A DNA stretch of 6,180 nt. Source: CAVSUR01 sp052143655 (lineage in GTDB: Bacteria; Actinomycetota; Actinomycetes; Streptosporangiales; Streptosporangiaceae). The notes under the pieces are model-generated. The model had not been told where the DNA came from, did no database searches, and was given only the letters and a program-made list of their open reading frames with translations. The position numbers were made by a program, and so were the translations under genes. The stretch spans positions 1 to 6,180 of the forward strand of contig JBKQSL010000499.1 of NCBI GenBank assembly GCA_052143655.1, read 5' to 3'. This document shows positions 5,075 to 6,180 of this stretch, one piece after another. Numbering within the stretch: the first letter of the stretch is position 1; every line of letters begins with the position of its first letter.

Positions 5075-6180
5075 ATGCCAGCCGAGACCGCGAGATCCCG
5101 CCGCCCCCGCCACCGCGGAACAGCAGCAGCCGCCGCCGTCGCCGCCGTCCTGACCCTCGCGCTCGCCGCCTGCTCGGGGGCAGCCACCGCCCGCAACGTC
5201 AGCGCGGCCAGCTCCGCCGGACCGGCGCGGCTGACGCTCACCGGGGCAGGCTCAACCTTCGACGCGCCGTTCTTCGGCCGGGCATTCGCCGCCTACCACC
5301 GGCAGAACCCCGGCGTCGCCGTCCGCTACTCCGCGGTCGGCAGCAGCGCGGGCATAGCCGCTTTCAGCGCAGGCCGGGTGAACTTCGGCGCCAGCGACGT
5401 GCCGCTGACCCCCGCCGAGCAAGCCGCCGCGCACGGCGGCCCGTCCGTGCAGATCCCCGTCGACCTGGGCGCTGAAGTCGTCGTCTACAACCTGATCGGC
5501 CTGCCGCTGCTGCACCTGACCGGCCCGGTCATCGCGAGGATCTTCCTCGGCCAGATCACCAGCTGGTCTGACCCCGCCATCACCGCGCTCAACCCCGGGC
5601 GATCCATCCCTGATGAGCCGATCACCGTCGTCCACCGGTCCGACGGCAGCGGGACCACCTACATCTTCAGCAACTACCTCTCGGCTGTCAGCCCGGCCTG
5701 GAAAGCCCGGGCCGGCACCGGCAAGACCCTGCACTGGCCCGCAGGAATCGGCGCCAAGGGCAACCCCGGCGTGGCCAGCAGCGTCGCGCACATCCCGTTC
5801 TCCATCGGCTACGTCGAACGGTCCTACTCCAAGGGCCCGATCCTGGCCTACGCGCAGATCCGCAACCAGGCCGGTCATTTCACCACGCCCGCCGCCACCG
5901 CGATCGCCGCGGCGGCCGGGCAAAAGCCTGATGTCACCCCGGCCGATTTCTCGATCGTCAACGAGCCAGGCGCAGCCAGCTACCCGATCTGCGGCTACAG
6001 CTGGGCACTCGCCTACACCCGCCAGCCCAGCACGCGCACCGGCAAGGCCCTGGTCAACCTCCTGACCTGGCTCACCCACCAGGGCCAGGCCGACGCCGCC
6101 GCCACCAGCTACGTCCCCCTGCCACCCCAGATCCAGCGGCTCGCCACCACCGCACTCCACAAGATCAGCGGCCCCGGCGG
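5075..6180 (+). CDS. pstS: PstS-type phosphate ABC transporter substrate-binding lipoprotein (3' end outside window)
   Basis: The frame from ATG 5075 stays open to the window edge, giving 368 codons. PstS proteins are about this long, so little is missing. The N-terminus has a basic stretch (RSRRPRHRG), a hydrophobic core at about 16-31 and a lipobox LAAC ending at C33, so the mature protein should be a lipoprotein on the outer face of the membrane. Anion-binding elements are conserved: TGAGST at 56-61, GSSAG at 89-93, GASD with D108, and RSDGSGTT at 188-195, which match the phosphate-contacting loops of E. coli PstS. The role would be capture of phosphate for a PstCAB importer, whose genes may follow beyond the window. 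Linkage to arsenic genes suggests either arsenate discrimination or replacement of a housekeeping PstS under arsenate stress; this is inference. It is probably the third gene of the aquaporin unit. Confidence 0.92.
   Translation, partial: MPAETARSRRPRHRGTAAAAAVAAVLTLALAACSGAATARNVSAASSAGPARLTLTGAGSTFDAPFFGRAFAAYHRQNPGVAVRYSAVGSSAGIAAFSAGRVNFGASDVPLTPAEQAAAHGGPSVQIPVDLGAEVVVYNLIGLPLLHLTGPVIARIFLGQITSWSDPAITALNPGRSIPDEPITVVHRSDGSGTTYIFSNYLSAVSPAWKARAGTGKTLHWPAGIGAKGNPGVASSVAHIPFSIGYVERSYSKGPILAYAQIRNQAGHFTTPAATAIAAAAGQKPDVTPADFSIVNEPGAASYPICGYSWALAYTRQPSTRTGKALVNLLTWLTHQGQADAAATSYVPLPPQIQRLATTALHKISGPG

Noticed and set aside
5252..6160. Minus-strand open frame of 302 codons opposite pstS
   Set aside because: It is composition-driven, with no motifs and no ribosome binding site, and lies fully antisense to a recognisable PstS.

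Overview
This is a GC-rich, densely packed segment that reads as part of an actinobacterial arsenic-resistance island. The pointers to actinobacteria are very strong G/C bias at third codon positions, an ArsR-ArsC fusion protein, apparently leaderless or near-leaderless starts, and a predicted lipoprotein with a long basic N-terminus. The species cannot be named from the sequence.

Layout. Positions 1-285 (+) hold the C-terminal part of the arsenic metallochaperone ArsD; its start lies outside the window. It overlaps or abuts the full-length two-domain ArsA ATPase (294-2054, +). Positions 2079-2756 (-) encode a fusion of an ArsR-type winged-helix domain to a low-molecular-weight-phosphatase-type arsenate reductase (ArsC), convergent with arsA across only 24 bp. 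A short divergent control region (about 2756-2803) contains an exact 8-bp inverted repeat and candidate promoters for both directions. To its right a second plus-strand unit begins: an AqpS-like aquaporin (2794-3618), a CoA-disulfide-reductase-like FAD/NAD(P) oxidoreductase (3645-5045), and a PstS-type phosphate-binding lipoprotein (5075 to beyond 6180). Gaps in this unit are 26 and 29 bp, and the two downstream genes have good Shine-Dalgarno sequences. No stretch over 300 bp lacks a gene. No RNA gene, mobile element or CRISPR array was seen.

How the genes may work together (inference). PstS would capture phosphate, perhaps favouring it over arsenate. The ArsC half of the fusion would reduce arsenate that enters the cell. 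Arsenite could then leave by two routes: downhill through the aquaporin, or by ArsD handing it to ArsA to drive an efflux pump encoded elsewhere. The flavoprotein could keep a thiol pool reduced. The ArsR half of the fusion could control its own gene and the aquaporin unit from the shared divergent region. The most notable points are that control region, an ArsR domain with no cysteine, the missing selectivity-filter arginine in the aquaporin, and the linkage of a PstS and a flavoprotein to arsenic genes.
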